A DNA stretch of 64,000 nucleotides from Microbacterium sp. MYb62 (GTDB taxonomy: Bacteria > Actinomycetota > Actinomycetes > Actinomycetales > Microbacteriaceae), in NCBI RefSeq assembly GCF_002979475.1, contig NZ_PCOY01000017.1:16834-80833 (forward strand), written 5' to 3'. Position numbers and translations under genes: made by a program. Of the stretch, positions 16,196 through 24,199 are shown in pieces. The first letter of the stretch is position 1, and each line of letters opens with the position of its first letter. The notes below the pieces were generated by a model, which did not search any database, had not been told where the DNA came from, and worked only from the letters and a program-made list of their open reading frames with translations.

Positions 16196-16492
16196 GTGCT
16201 TCGATTCGTGGTGTCGCCAGATGGGTTGCGAGCCGCGGCGGCGAAGGTCGATGCGATCGTGGACGGTCTCGCCGCCACGGCTCGACTCGAGGCCGGGGTC
16301 GACCTGGGGCACGCGCGACTCGCGTCCTCCGTGGCTTCGTTCGCCGCTGCCTTCACACGGGCGTGGGAGGAGCGTCGCGCATCGACGGACGCCGTCGCAT
16401 CGGGCCTGCGCCGCACGGCGACGATCTACACGGTCGCCGATGGCGACGGAGCGGCCGTCTTCCGGACGGGGTCAGGGGTCGCGCTCTCGTGA
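16196..16492 (+). CDS. EspC/WXG100-like small secreted protein
   Basis: 98 residues, alanine-rich and predicted to be helical (SPDGLRAAAAKVDAIVDGLAATAR and SSVASFAAAFTRAWEERRASTDAVASGL). This is typical of EspC/ESX-type four-helix substrates of type VII secretion. The GTG start at 16196 follows a perfect palindrome, and its stop overlaps the next gene (GTGA). It opens an accessory cluster holding a WXG100-hydrolase, tandem lipoproteins and a second WXG100 protein. No T7SS core genes (EccC, EccD) are in the window, so the secretion link is inference from fold type. Confidence 0.7.
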   Translation: MLRFVVSPDGLRAAAAKVDAIVDGLAATARLEAGVDLGHARLASSVASFAAAFTRAWEERRASTDAVASGLRRTATIYTVADGDGAAVFRTGSGVALS

Positions 16493-18316
16493 CCGAGTTG
16501 GGGGAGACCGCGGATCCGCGGGTGCTGGTGCCGGGGAAGGCTGCGGGCATCGACCAGACTGCTGCGCGGTGGCGCCTTCTCGCGGGCAAGGCGGAGCAGG
16601 CCGCCGCATCGTTGAAGGCGGTGGGCGTGCCGGAAGGGTGGGCGGGAGACGCCGCTGACGCATTCGAATCGCGAGTGGCGTCGGTAGGGCGACGGTGGGA
16701 TCGCGTGCGCGATGCGCTCACGGCTGCGGCGACGGCGTTGGAGGGGTTCTCGTCGACGCTCCTGTGGGCGCAAGGGCAGGCCGAGGTCTCGGTCGACATG
16801 TGGGAGCGGGCGGCTCGCCAGAGCGCGGAGGTATTCGCCGCGCCCACGCTGGGTCTCGGCCTGCGCTCGGAGGCGAGTTTCGTCGTCGCCTGTCGATCCG
16901 GGTGGTCCACTCCGCCAGCGGGCTGTCGAGCTCCTCGGCGATGCGCGGGAGAGACTCGCCGCGGCGGGGGATAGCGCGGCATCCGCGATCGATGCCGCTG
17001 CTGCCGAGCCCGATCTCGATGCCGAGGTGTGGGTCGCGCTCGGCGCATCCGCTGGCACCCCGCAGGAGGCATTGGCGGTGTTGCGGGGGCTCGATGCCGA
17101 CGATCTCGCCTCGATGCTCCGGGTGCGTCCGGACCTCGCAGACACCCTCAGTCGGGCGGAGGCCGCGGATGTCGCGGTGTGGTGGAAGGGCCTCGACGAT
17201 AGCCAGCAGGGTGCGCTCATCGCCGCCATCCCCGCGGTGGTCGGCAACCTCAACGGCGTCGCCTATGTCGCCCGCGATCGGGCGAACCGGGAATGGTTGG
17301 ATGACCAGCTCGACGATGCCCGGAAGGCACTGACTGCGGCCGAGAAGCCCCTCCTGTTGTGGCAGCACGACGATCCGGGACTCGTGGGCGCGCACGATGC
17401 CAGGCTCATTGCGGCTCGAGAGCAGATTGAAGCGCTCACGAACATCGGCGCTGCGCTGACCCGTCCTGACGGGGGGACGGAGCGGTTCTTGATCTCGTTG
17501 TCCGCGGACACGCCGCCCCTCGCTGCGATCTCGATCGGCGATATCGACGTCGCCGACAACATCACCTACGCGGTGCCGGGCATGGGCACGACGACCAGCG
17601 AGGGCATCGATGTATGGACTCAGGCCGCGGAGAACATCGAGTGGCGACAAGCAGACCTTGCACCGGACGAGGTGTATGCGGTGGTGGCGTGGGTGGGGTA
17701 CGAGACCCCGCCCGTCCCCGGGGATGGTGGGTTCCAGGTGCTTGGGACGGAGCATGCCGAGGCCGGTGCGACGAAACTCAGCCGGGCACTCGCGGGAATC
17801 GAGGCGACCCGACCCGATGCGCACGTCAACGTCGTCGCGCACTCCTACGGGACCACCACGTCGTCGATCGCGCTGACGCAGTCGGGCACCCAGGTCGACT
17901 CCTTCGTGAGCCTGGGTTCGGCCGGCCTCCCCTCGAACATCGACCAGGCGTCCGACCTGAACGCCGGGGAGGTGTTCGCCGGTCAAGCCCGCGACGTGAT
18001 GGCGATCGACCCTGCCGGAGGCGACCAGTGGGCGTGGACGGGCAGGCTCTCGCCCGAACACCCCGTGAACCCCATCGACGATGGCTTCGGAGCCCACGCG
18101 TTCGGAACAGACGGAAGTGGAACCGGAGCCGGAGTCACCGACCACAGCCCACTCACCCCCACCGGCAACGGATACCTCGACCGTGGTACAGAATCACTAC
18201 GCAACGTCGCGTTCGCGACCACCGGACAAGGTGACCGGGTATCCGCGTACGTGCCGCCGGAGCCGACACCTTTCCAAGAAGCAATCCTGGACGGAGCCAC
18301 CCATGGCCACGGGTAA
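16489..18316 (+). pseudogene. WXG100-domain alpha/beta hydrolase (DUF1023-like), split by a frameshift near 16.88 kb
   Basis: Frame 1 from the GTG at 16489 gives a helical WXG100-like N-terminus (GWAGDAADAFESRVASVGRRW, ALEGFSSTLLWAQGQAEVSV) and stops at 16974. Frame 2 then continues uninterrupted to 18316 with DPGGPLRQRAVELLGDARERL, a central domain and an alpha/beta hydrolase core. Its nucleophile motif is VVAHSYGTTTSS, followed by a late histidine in FGAHAFGTDGSG. The natural protein would be about 608 residues after one +1 shift around 16870-16900. No slippery sequence is evident, so this is a mutation or a sequencing error. It may be a T7SS-exported lipase/esterase toxin. Confidence 0.75.
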
Positions 18317-18779
18317 ACCCACCAACCGAGCCCTCACCGCTCTCGCGGTCGCGGGGGCCCTCATCGCCGTGCTGGCTGCTTGTTCATCGTCGGAGGATTC
18401 CTTGACCCCGCAAGAATCACGCGACGCCCTCGTGAGCACAATCGCTGATACCGCCGCGTTGGTCGACGGGCCCGACTGGGCCGAAACCTCCGAACCCTCA
18501 CCGCAAAGGTGTGAGACCGGGTGGGCGACCGGCACGAAGTACGGGTACGCGTACTCTGCTCCCCGACCCGAACGAGACCGCATCGCCGACGTGGAGAAGG
18601 TGGCCGAGTACTGGAAGTCCCTCGGTATGAGCGTCCATATCGACATCGACAACGGACCAGTTGTGTTCGGGGTCGGGGGTCCCATTCAGAACATCGAGTT
18701 CTCGACGGACCCCGGTAACTACAGCATCGGGGGTACGTCGTTGTGTGCTCCGGGTGAGCCCGCCGAGGATGCCGAGTGA
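18303..18779 (+). CDS. Putative lipoprotein, tandem family copy 1 (possible immunity protein)
   Basis: 158 residues. The signal peptide ends in a lipobox AVLAAC (about residue 23), so the mature protein would be anchored outside the membrane. The mature part has LTPQESRDAL, DGPDWAETSEP, two cysteines (CETGWATGTKYGYAYSA and SLCAPGEP) and PIQNIEFSTDPGNY. The ATG at 18303 overlaps the hydrolase end by 14 bases. Homologous copies follow at 18798, 19336 and 19828. An extracytoplasmic lipoprotein coupled to a secreted hydrolase and present in multiple copies resembles an immunity protein. This role is inferred. Confidence 0.75.
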   Translation: MATGKPTNRALTALAVAGALIAVLAACSSSEDSLTPQESRDALVSTIADTAALVDGPDWAETSEPSPQRCETGWATGTKYGYAYSAPRPERDRIADVEKVAEYWKSLGMSVHIDIDNGPVVFGVGGPIQNIEFSTDPGNYSIGGTSLCAPGEPAEDAE

Positions 18780-18797
18780 ATCCGGACGGTGGCATCT

Positions 18798-19349
18798 GTG
18801 GCCACGGGTAGCGCCACCACCCGATTCCTCACCGCGCTCGTCGTCGCCGCGACGGCCAGTGCTGTGCTGGTTGCTTGCGCTTCATCGGAGGATTCCATGA
18901 CCCCGCAAGAATCGCGCGACGCCCTCGCGAGCACAATCGCTGAAACCGCCGCGTTGATCGACGGCCCGGACTGGGCCGAAACCTCCGAACCCTCACCGCA
19001 GGAATGCGAGACAGGGTGGGCGACCGGCACGAAGTACGGGTACGCGTACTCTGCTCCTCGTCCGGAAAGGACCGGGCGTCTCTCCCCCGAACATCCCGTG
19101 AACCCCATCGAGGACGATTTTGGAGCCCACGCGTTCGGAACGGACGGAAGTGGAACCGGAGCCGATGTGACCGACCACAGTGTGCTCACTCCCACCGGGA
19201 ACGGGTACCTCGACATTGGTACAGACTCACTACGCAACGTCGTTTTCGCGACCACCGGGCACGGCGACCGGGTATACGCGTATGTGCCGCCGGAGCCGAC
19301 ACCTTTCCAAGAAGCAATCCTGGACGGAGCCACCCATGGACACGGGTAA
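18798..19349 (+). CDS. Chimeric lipoprotein-hydrolase tail fusion (tandem copy 2)
   Basis: 183 residues from the GTG at 18798. Residues 1-~91 repeat the lipoprotein of the previous gene (lipobox VLVAC, MTPQESRDAL, TSEPSPQECETGWATGTKYGYAYSA). From TGRLSPEHPVNPI onward the protein is instead the C-terminal ~90 residues of the upstream hydrolase, including FGAHAFGTDGSG and EAILDGATHGHG. Bases 19078-19349 align closely with 18045-18316. It therefore records a deletion between two tandem hydrolase-lipoprotein units. The protein lacks both the lipoprotein C-terminus and the hydrolase nucleophile, so it may be non-functional. It overlaps the next lipoprotein by 14 bases. Confidence 0.8.
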   Translation: MATGSATTRFLTALVVAATASAVLVACASSEDSMTPQESRDALASTIAETAALIDGPDWAETSEPSPQECETGWATGTKYGYAYSAPRPERTGRLSPEHPVNPIEDDFGAHAFGTDGSGTGADVTDHSVLTPTGNGYLDIGTDSLRNVVFATTGHGDRVYAYVPPEPTPFQEAILDGATHGHG

Positions 19350-19809
19350 ACCCACCGCCCGAGCCCTCATCATGGTCGTGGTGACCGGGGTTCTCTGCGC
19401 TGTGCTGACCGCTTGCACTTCATCGGAGGAACAGATGACACCCGAAATGGTTCGTCGGACTCTTGTTGCGACGGTCACGGACACGGCGGCTTTGATCGAG
19501 GGTCCGGATTGGGCCGAGACACTGACGACTGGCGCTCAAGAATGTGTGGTGGGTGCGGTGCCGGGGACCATGTACGGGTACGCGTACTCGGCTCCGCGTC
19601 CGGACCGGGATCGTCTCGCCGACGTGGAGAAGGTGGCCGCGTATTGGGAGTCCCTCGGCATGGACATCCGCATCGTGCCCGAAAGGCCGGCGGTATACGG
19701 CTCTGGGGGCCCTGTGCAGAACATCAGCTTCTCGACTGACCCGGGAAACTATGACATTGGGGGTACGTCGTTGTGTGCTCCGGGTGAGCCTGCCGAGGAT
19801 GCCGAGTGA
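19336..19809 (+). CDS. Putative lipoprotein, tandem family copy 3
   Basis: 157 residues; signal peptide with lipobox AVLTAC, then MTPEMVRRTLVATVTDTAALIEGPDWAETL, a cysteine in QECVVGAVPGT, YGYAYSAPRPDRDRLADVEKVAAYWESLG, VQNISFSTDPGNYDIGGTSLCAPGEP. This is the most diverged intact copy in its first half, while its C-terminus stays nearly identical to copy 1. The ATG at 19336 overlaps the chimeric gene exactly as copy 1 overlaps the true hydrolase, so the unit was duplicated with its junction. A divergent N-terminal half would suit immunity to a variant toxin, although this is speculation. Confidence 0.75.
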   Translation: MDTGKPTARALIMVVVTGVLCAVLTACTSSEEQMTPEMVRRTLVATVTDTAALIEGPDWAETLTTGAQECVVGAVPGTMYGYAYSAPRPDRDRLADVEKVAAYWESLGMDIRIVPERPAVYGSGGPVQNISFSTDPGNYDIGGTSLCAPGEPAEDAE

Positions 19810-19827
19810 ATCCGGAGGGTGCCGTCT

Positions 19828-20309
19828 GTGACCACGGATAATCCCCCGCCCCGGGCACTCGCCGTCCTCTCGGGCGCTCTGGCTCTCACTCTCGTGTTGG
19901 CTGCTTGCACTTCATCGGAGGATTCCATGACCCCGCAAGAATCGCGCGATGCCCTCGTCTCCACGATCAGGGACGCGGCGGCGTTGATCGAGGGGCCCGA
20001 CTGGGCTGAAACCTCCGAACCGGCGGCGCAGGAATGCGAGACAGGGTGGGCGACCGGCACGAAGTACGGATACGCATACTCTGCTCCTCGTCCGGATCGG
20101 GATCGTCTCGCCGATGTGGAGAAGGTGGCCGAGTACTGGGAGTCGCTCGGCATGGACATCCACATCGTGCCCGAAAGGCCTGCGGTATACGGCTCCGGGG
20201 GGCCTGTGCAGAACATCAGGTTCTCGACAGACCCGGCAACGACAGCATCGGGGGTACGTCGTTGTGTGCTCCGGGCGAGCCTGCCGACGAGGACAAGGAC
20301 GGCGAATGA
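19828..20309 (+). pseudogene. Putative lipoprotein, tandem family copy 4, frameshifted near its C-terminus
   Basis: Starts at a GTG (19828) with lipobox TLVLAAC and follows the family through VQNIRFSTDP. One base is then missing relative to copies 1 and 3 at about 20236 (GACCCGGCAAC against GACCCCGGTAAC). The correct frame resumes as SIGGTSLCAPGEPADEDKDGE and would end at 20309, in an ATGA overlap with the WXG100 gene. As it stands, translation runs on in the wrong frame to 20415 with an unrelated tail. It is either recent decay or a sequencing error. Confidence 0.72.
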
Positions 20310-20590
20310 GCATAGAGATCGATCCGGCGCGGCACCGGGAGCTCATCGCTGCAATGTCACGCGCGGTCACCGCGATCTCCGCCGAGCTGGATGCGCTCGA
20401 ACGTACGACGAGTGACCTGCGCCCACGCTGGTCGGGAACGGCGCAGCGCGCCTACGATCGCGCGCATGACCAGTGGCGCCGGTCGATGAGCGAGGTGCGG
20501 AACGCGCTGGAGGCAGCGGCTGCCTCCGCCACGGAGGCGGCGGAGATCCTGACCCGAGCGAATCGCGACGCCGCGGCCGTGTGGAGATAG
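20306..20590 (+). CDS. WXG100-family protein
   Basis: 94 residues, two long helices joined by the turn RPRWSGTAQRAYD, in which W-S-G is the WXG motif near residue 43. Length and layout fit EsxA/EsxB-type WXG100 proteins, dimeric T7SS substrates or chaperone-like partners. It starts in an ATGA overlap with the (frameshifted) last lipoprotein, so it belongs to the same transcription unit. It presumably pairs with the EspC-like protein or with the WXG100 part of the hydrolase for export. Confidence 0.82.
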   Translation: MSIEIDPARHRELIAAMSRAVTAISAELDALERTTSDLRPRWSGTAQRAYDRAHDQWRRSMSEVRNALEAAAASATEAAEILTRANRDAAAVWR

Positions 20591-20710
20591 CGCTCCGGCG
20601 CCGGCACCGATGCGCATTCTCACGTGTGCTGTCTTCTCCGCCGCCTCGATGAATCAGGACAGCAGGTGTCCTCGGTGAGTGCGACGCTGAGCGTGACGAA
20701 AGGACACACT

Positions 20711-21292
20711 ATGACCACTCCCGCCCTGCCTGCCGGCTCGAACACCATCAACCCCTTCCTCATGACCGACGACGCGGCACGCATCATCGAGTTCCTGATC
20801 GAGGTCTTCGGGGCGGTCGATGTGCCCGAGGCGCGTACCGTCGACACCGACGGACTGATCCTGCATTCCGAACTTCGCATCGGCGACTCCATGGTCACCG
20901 TTGCCGATCGCAAGCCCGACTGGCCCTTCACCCCCGGATTCCTCCAGGTGTACGTCGACGATGTCGAGGGCACACTCGAGCGGGCCGTTGCACGCGGCGC
21001 ACGTATCGTGACCCGCCCGACCGACTTCTTCGGCGACACGTTCTCGCGATTCATCGACCCCTCGGGCAACCTCTGGTGGGTCTACACGCACGTTCCCCAG
21101 GAGCAGGCATGGGATGTCGGCGGTGACGAGGACGACGCGACGTCGTGGGGTTCGGCGGGCGGCGATGAAGCCGGATCCTCGGACAGCTCCGCCGAGGACT
21201 GGTCGAGCTTCAGCTCGCCGGAACTCGAGTACATCCACGAGAGCCTCGTCGAGGCCATGGCATCGCTGCGGGATCCACGGCTCGATCGCTGA
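20711..21292 (+). CDS. VOC-superfamily (glyoxalase/bleomycin-resistance-like) protein
   Basis: 193 residues. A PhnB/YdeN-like VOC domain covers residues 10-125 (NPFLMTDDAARIIEFLIEVFGA, GDSMVTVADRKPDWPF, LQVYVDDVEGTLERAVARGARIVTRP, RFIDPSGNLWWVYTH). An acidic Asp/Ser/Gly-rich linker and a short C-terminal helix follow (SPELEYIHESLVEAMASLRDPRL). The PhnB-like DxFGxxFSxFxDPxGNxW pattern is clear. It stands alone 120 bases after the WXG100 gene and convergent with the phosphotriesterase gene. Substrate unknown. Confidence 0.8.
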   Translation: MTTPALPAGSNTINPFLMTDDAARIIEFLIEVFGAVDVPEARTVDTDGLILHSELRIGDSMVTVADRKPDWPFTPGFLQVYVDDVEGTLERAVARGARIVTRPTDFFGDTFSRFIDPSGNLWWVYTHVPQEQAWDVGGDEDDATSWGSAGGDEAGSSDSSAEDWSSFSSPELEYIHESLVEAMASLRDPRLDR

Positions 21293-21306
21293 TCGGGGTC
21301 GCGCGC

Positions 21307-22278
21307 TCAGGCGGAGAGCGTCAGCAGGCGTGCCGCATTGGTGACCAGCATCCGGTGCACGGCCTCGTCGCCCACGGCTGCGCGGAGGCGAGGGAGATAG
21401 CGGTCACCGAGGTAGGCGAGTCCTGGCATGCCGCCGTAGGCGATGTATCGCGTGCGCCGGGCGACGTCGCCGCCGAGCACGATCCGGTCACCGGCGCCGC
21501 GCTCGACCACCGCGACGGTCAGGGCGAGCAGTTCGGCGTCGGAGCGGGTGCGCGGACGCGCGAAGCCGTCGTAGCCGAGGTGGGCGCCGCGTTCGGCGAG
21601 GGAGACGTGCAGCCCGGGGTCGGGGTCACGGTCGGCGTGCGCCAGCACGACCCGGTCGGCGGCCACGCCCTCGTCCACCAGCAGATCGAGCACCTCGTGG
21701 GCTGCCGTGCCGAACTCCAGATGCACCATGACCGGCGCGCCCGTCGCGCGGTGCGCCTCGGCCACGGCGATCAGCGTGGTGCGCTCGAACGGGCTGATGC
21801 GCCAGTAGTCGGCGCCGCCTTTGAGCAGTCCGGCGCGCACGGGGCCGCCGTCGGGTGCGGCGGCGACCGGCACGTCGGGGGTCTCGAAGACCGCGCCGTC
21901 GTCGGCGGGCATGCCGCGCGTGATGTCGGCGATGAACAGGGCGGCCAGGCGGTCGGCAGTCCACACCTGCATCGGATGGTCCGCGCCGTAGTGGGCCTCG
22001 CGGTGCCGGCCGGTCGTCGCGACGATGTGCAGTCCGGTCGAGGCGCTGATCCGGGCCAGGGCTGCGGGCTCGCGCGCGAGGCCGAACGGCGTGGCATCCA
22101 CCATCGCCTCGAACCCGCTCGCCTGCAGCAGGGCCGCCTCTTCGCCCGAGGCGGTCTCGTCGTCGAGTTCGTCGCCCGGCAGCAGTGGTGACACCTGGAA
22201 CAGGTGCTCGTGATAGTCCACCCGCCCGAGGAGCGCAGGGGCGATGTCGCCGAGCACGGTCCGGACGACGGCGGGCAT
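21307..22278 (-). CDS. Phosphotriesterase-like metal hydrolase/lactonase
   Basis: 323 residues of the phosphotriesterase (PTE/PLL) amidohydrolase family: metal-site histidines in GRVDYHEHLFQ (near the N-terminus), IKVG-like lysine position in RAGLLKGGADYW, HLEFGTAAHEVLDLL, RVVLAHADRDPDP, and the final Asp in GGDVARR. Such proteins commonly hydrolyse sugar lactones or phosphoesters. It is last in a five-gene minus-strand operon (PGI cupin, FGGY kinase, hydroxyacid dehydrogenase, SDH-like, this gene), overlapping the previous stop in TGATG. It likely opens a lactone in that route; the substrate is not recognisable. Confidence 0.82.
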   Translation of the reverse strand: MPAVVRTVLGDIAPALLGRVDYHEHLFQVSPLLPGDELDDETASGEEAALLQASGFEAMVDATPFGLAREPAALARISASTGLHIVATTGRHREAHYGADHPMQVWTADRLAALFIADITRGMPADDGAVFETPDVPVAAAPDGGPVRAGLLKGGADYWRISPFERTTLIAVAEAHRATGAPVMVHLEFGTAAHEVLDLLVDEGVAADRVVLAHADRDPDPGLHVSLAERGAHLGYDGFARPRTRSDAELLALTVAVVERGAGDRIVLGGDVARRTRYIAYGGMPGLAYLGDRYLPRLRAAVGDEAVHRMLVTNAARLLTLSA

Positions 22279-23237
22279 CAGCGCACCGACTCCGCGGCCT
22301 CGGCGAGTCGCTCGACGACCTCGGGCGTGAGGTCGAGCTCGAACACGTCGGCCACGACCTGCGACCAGCCGTGGATGAAGTAGCGCCACCCGTCGACCAC
22401 GTGCAGGCCGCGCGTCGCCGCCTGCGCCTCGGCCTGGTGGAGGAACTCGAGCGAGCCGCGGTAGTTGAACTCCCACGCGTACGCCCCCTCGGGGAACACC
22501 ACGTCGTCGCTCAGGGGCGAGCCGGGGCGATCCTTGCCGAGCCCGGTCGCGTTGGCGATCACGGAACCGGCCGGGGCCGCAGCCACCAGGGCATCGGCGT
22601 CTGCGGGAGACGCCGTCACGACGTACTCGATCAGTCCCTCGCGCGTGGCGTGCTGGCGGTGCACCTCGCGCAGATGGTCGAGCTTGTCCTGCGTGCGGGC
22701 GGTCACCGTGATCTTCGAAGGAGCGTCGTCGCGCTCGGCCAGCGCCCAGCTCAGCGCGGTGCCCGAGCCGCCGGCGCCGAGGATCACGACCGCAGCGCCC
22801 GTGCGCGCGAAGTGGTCAGGGGGAAGGAAGTCGTTCAGTGCGAGGTCGACCGTGATCGGATCCTTGGCACGCCCCGACAGGACCGTGCCGCGTTTCGCGA
22901 TGCTGGAGATCTCGGAGCACGACACCGCGAACGGGTCGAGCTCGTCGAACAGGTCGGATGCCGCGGCGTACACGTTCATCTTGTGCGTGGTCACCAGCGC
23001 GCCGCGGTGGTGCGGGTCGTCGCGGATCTGCTCGACCATCGCGCGATACTGCGCGGGCTCGGCATCCATCGGCAGGTCGTGGCCGACCAGGGTGCGGGTC
23101 GGCAGATCCAGGATGTCGGCCCACAGGGGGAAGACCTTCATGATCGACGAGGACGCGGTGGTCACCCCGACGAAGCCCATGTAGTCGGCGGACGCGGTGA
23201 CGGATGCGGGGCTGGCGGCGTCGGCGGTGGTGGTCAT
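22278..23237 (-). CDS. Shikimate dehydrogenase-like NAD(P)-dependent oxidoreductase, non-canonical
   Basis: 319 residues with the shikimate dehydrogenase fold: substrate half with GALVTTHKMNVY (the Lys of the VPHK motif kept), dinucleotide motif GAGGSGTALSWAL, and NATGLGKDRPGSPL. The aspartate motif usual for shikimate (NTDGxG) is replaced by KDPITVDLALNDF, and the protein is about 40 residues longer than AroE. It probably oxidises a different polyhydroxy acid. Overlaps on both sides (ATGA and TGATG) show tight coupling in the sugar-acid operon. No aromatic pathway genes are nearby. Confidence 0.8.
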   Translation of the reverse strand: MTTTADAASPASVTASADYMGFVGVTTASSSIMKVFPLWADILDLPTRTLVGHDLPMDAEPAQYRAMVEQIRDDPHHRGALVTTHKMNVYAAASDLFDELDPFAVSCSEISSIAKRGTVLSGRAKDPITVDLALNDFLPPDHFARTGAAVVILGAGGSGTALSWALAERDDAPSKITVTARTQDKLDHLREVHRQHATREGLIEYVVTASPADADALVAAAPAGSVIANATGLGKDRPGSPLSDDVVFPEGAYAWEFNYRGSLEFLHQAEAQAATRGLHVVDGWRYFIHGWSQVVADVFELDLTPEVVERLAEAAESVR

Positions 23238-24199
23238 CGGGTCTCCTCGGGGACGGGGACGGGGTGGACGGGATCCGATCCCGCGAGCACGGCGATCACG
23301 TCGGCGAGCGAGAGCGAGCCCATGTTGTCGACGGCCTGGGTGGTCTGCGCGCCGAGGTGCGGGGTCACGATCACGCGGTCGGCGAGCTCCGGTGCGAGCA
23401 GCGGACTGTCGTGTGCGGCCGTATCGCCGTCGAGGGTGTCGGCCGCGTAGCCGGCGAGAATGCCGTCGTGCAGGGCCTGTGCCACCGCGGCCTCGTCGAT
23501 CAGGTCGCCGCGGGCGGTGTTGACCAGCACGGTGCCCGGTCGCATCTCGCTGAGGCGCTCGGCGTCGACGAGCCGCTGCCCTCCCGGAGCGTGCAGCGTG
23601 ATCACGTCCGCGGCGCGGAACAGGTCGTCGAGCGAGGCGGGTTCCGCACCACGCGCCCGCACGACATCGTCGGGAAGGAACGGATCGGCGGCGAGCACGC
23701 GCGGCCGGAACCCGCTCAGCCGTGCAGCGACGCCCTGTCCGATGCGCCCGAAGCCGACGATTCCGACCGTGGCGGCACCGAGCTCGCGCCCGCGCCGCAC
23801 ACCCCAGTCGCCCGCGCGCACGCGGCGGTCGCCGTCGGGCACGAAGCGGAGGGCGGCGAGCATCAGTCCGACAGCATGATCGGCGACCGCGTCGGCGTTG
23901 GCGCCGGGGGTGTTGGTCACCGGGATGCCGCGGTCGCGTGCGGCATCGAGATCGACCGACTCGGTGCCGACACCGTAGCGGGCGACGACCTTGAGCTTCG
24001 GGGCCGCGGCGAAGTGCTGGTCGGTGACCGCGCCCGTGCCGGCGATCCAGGCATCGGCGCCGTGCAGCAGCGACCGCAGCTCGTCGAGGTCGTGATGTGC
24101 GGGGCCGCGCAGGATGCGGTGCCCGGCCTGCGCCGCGCGTTCGACCAGGTCGAGGTCGCCGTCCGAGAATGAGCGGCTGGTGACGAGGATGACGCCCAT
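23234..24199 (-). CDS. D-isomer 2-hydroxyacid dehydrogenase
   Basis: 321 residues: nucleotide-binding motif GIVGFGRIGQG (about 150), catalytic arginine in LVNTARGDLIDE and histidine in VIVTPHLGAQT. The glutamate usually found after the ADVF segment appears to be aspartate here (AADTLDGDTAAH), which deserves checking. Members reduce 2-keto acids or oxidise 2-hydroxyacids, including phosphoglycerate and glyoxylate. It is placed between the FGGY kinase and the SDH-like gene with one- to four-base overlaps, so it is part of the same catabolic route, perhaps acting on a sugar acid or its phosphate. Confidence 0.87.
   Translation of the reverse strand: MGVILVTSRSFSDGDLDLVERAAQAGHRILRGPAHHDLDELRSLLHGADAWIAGTGAVTDQHFAAAPKLKVVARYGVGTESVDLDAARDRGIPVTNTPGANADAVADHAVGLMLAALRFVPDGDRRVRAGDWGVRRGRELGAATVGIVGFGRIGQGVAARLSGFRPRVLAADPFLPDDVVRARGAEPASLDDLFRAADVITLHAPGGQRLVDAERLSEMRPGTVLVNTARGDLIDEAAVAQALHDGILAGYAADTLDGDTAAHDSPLLAPELADRVIVTPHLGAQTTQAVDNMGSLSLADVIAVLAGSDPVHPVPVPEETR

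Noticed and set aside
16860..16980. Programmed ribosomal frameshift in the hydrolase gene
   Set aside because: No slippery heptamer, no stop-dependent +1 site and no clear downstream pseudoknot; mutation or sequencing error is simpler.
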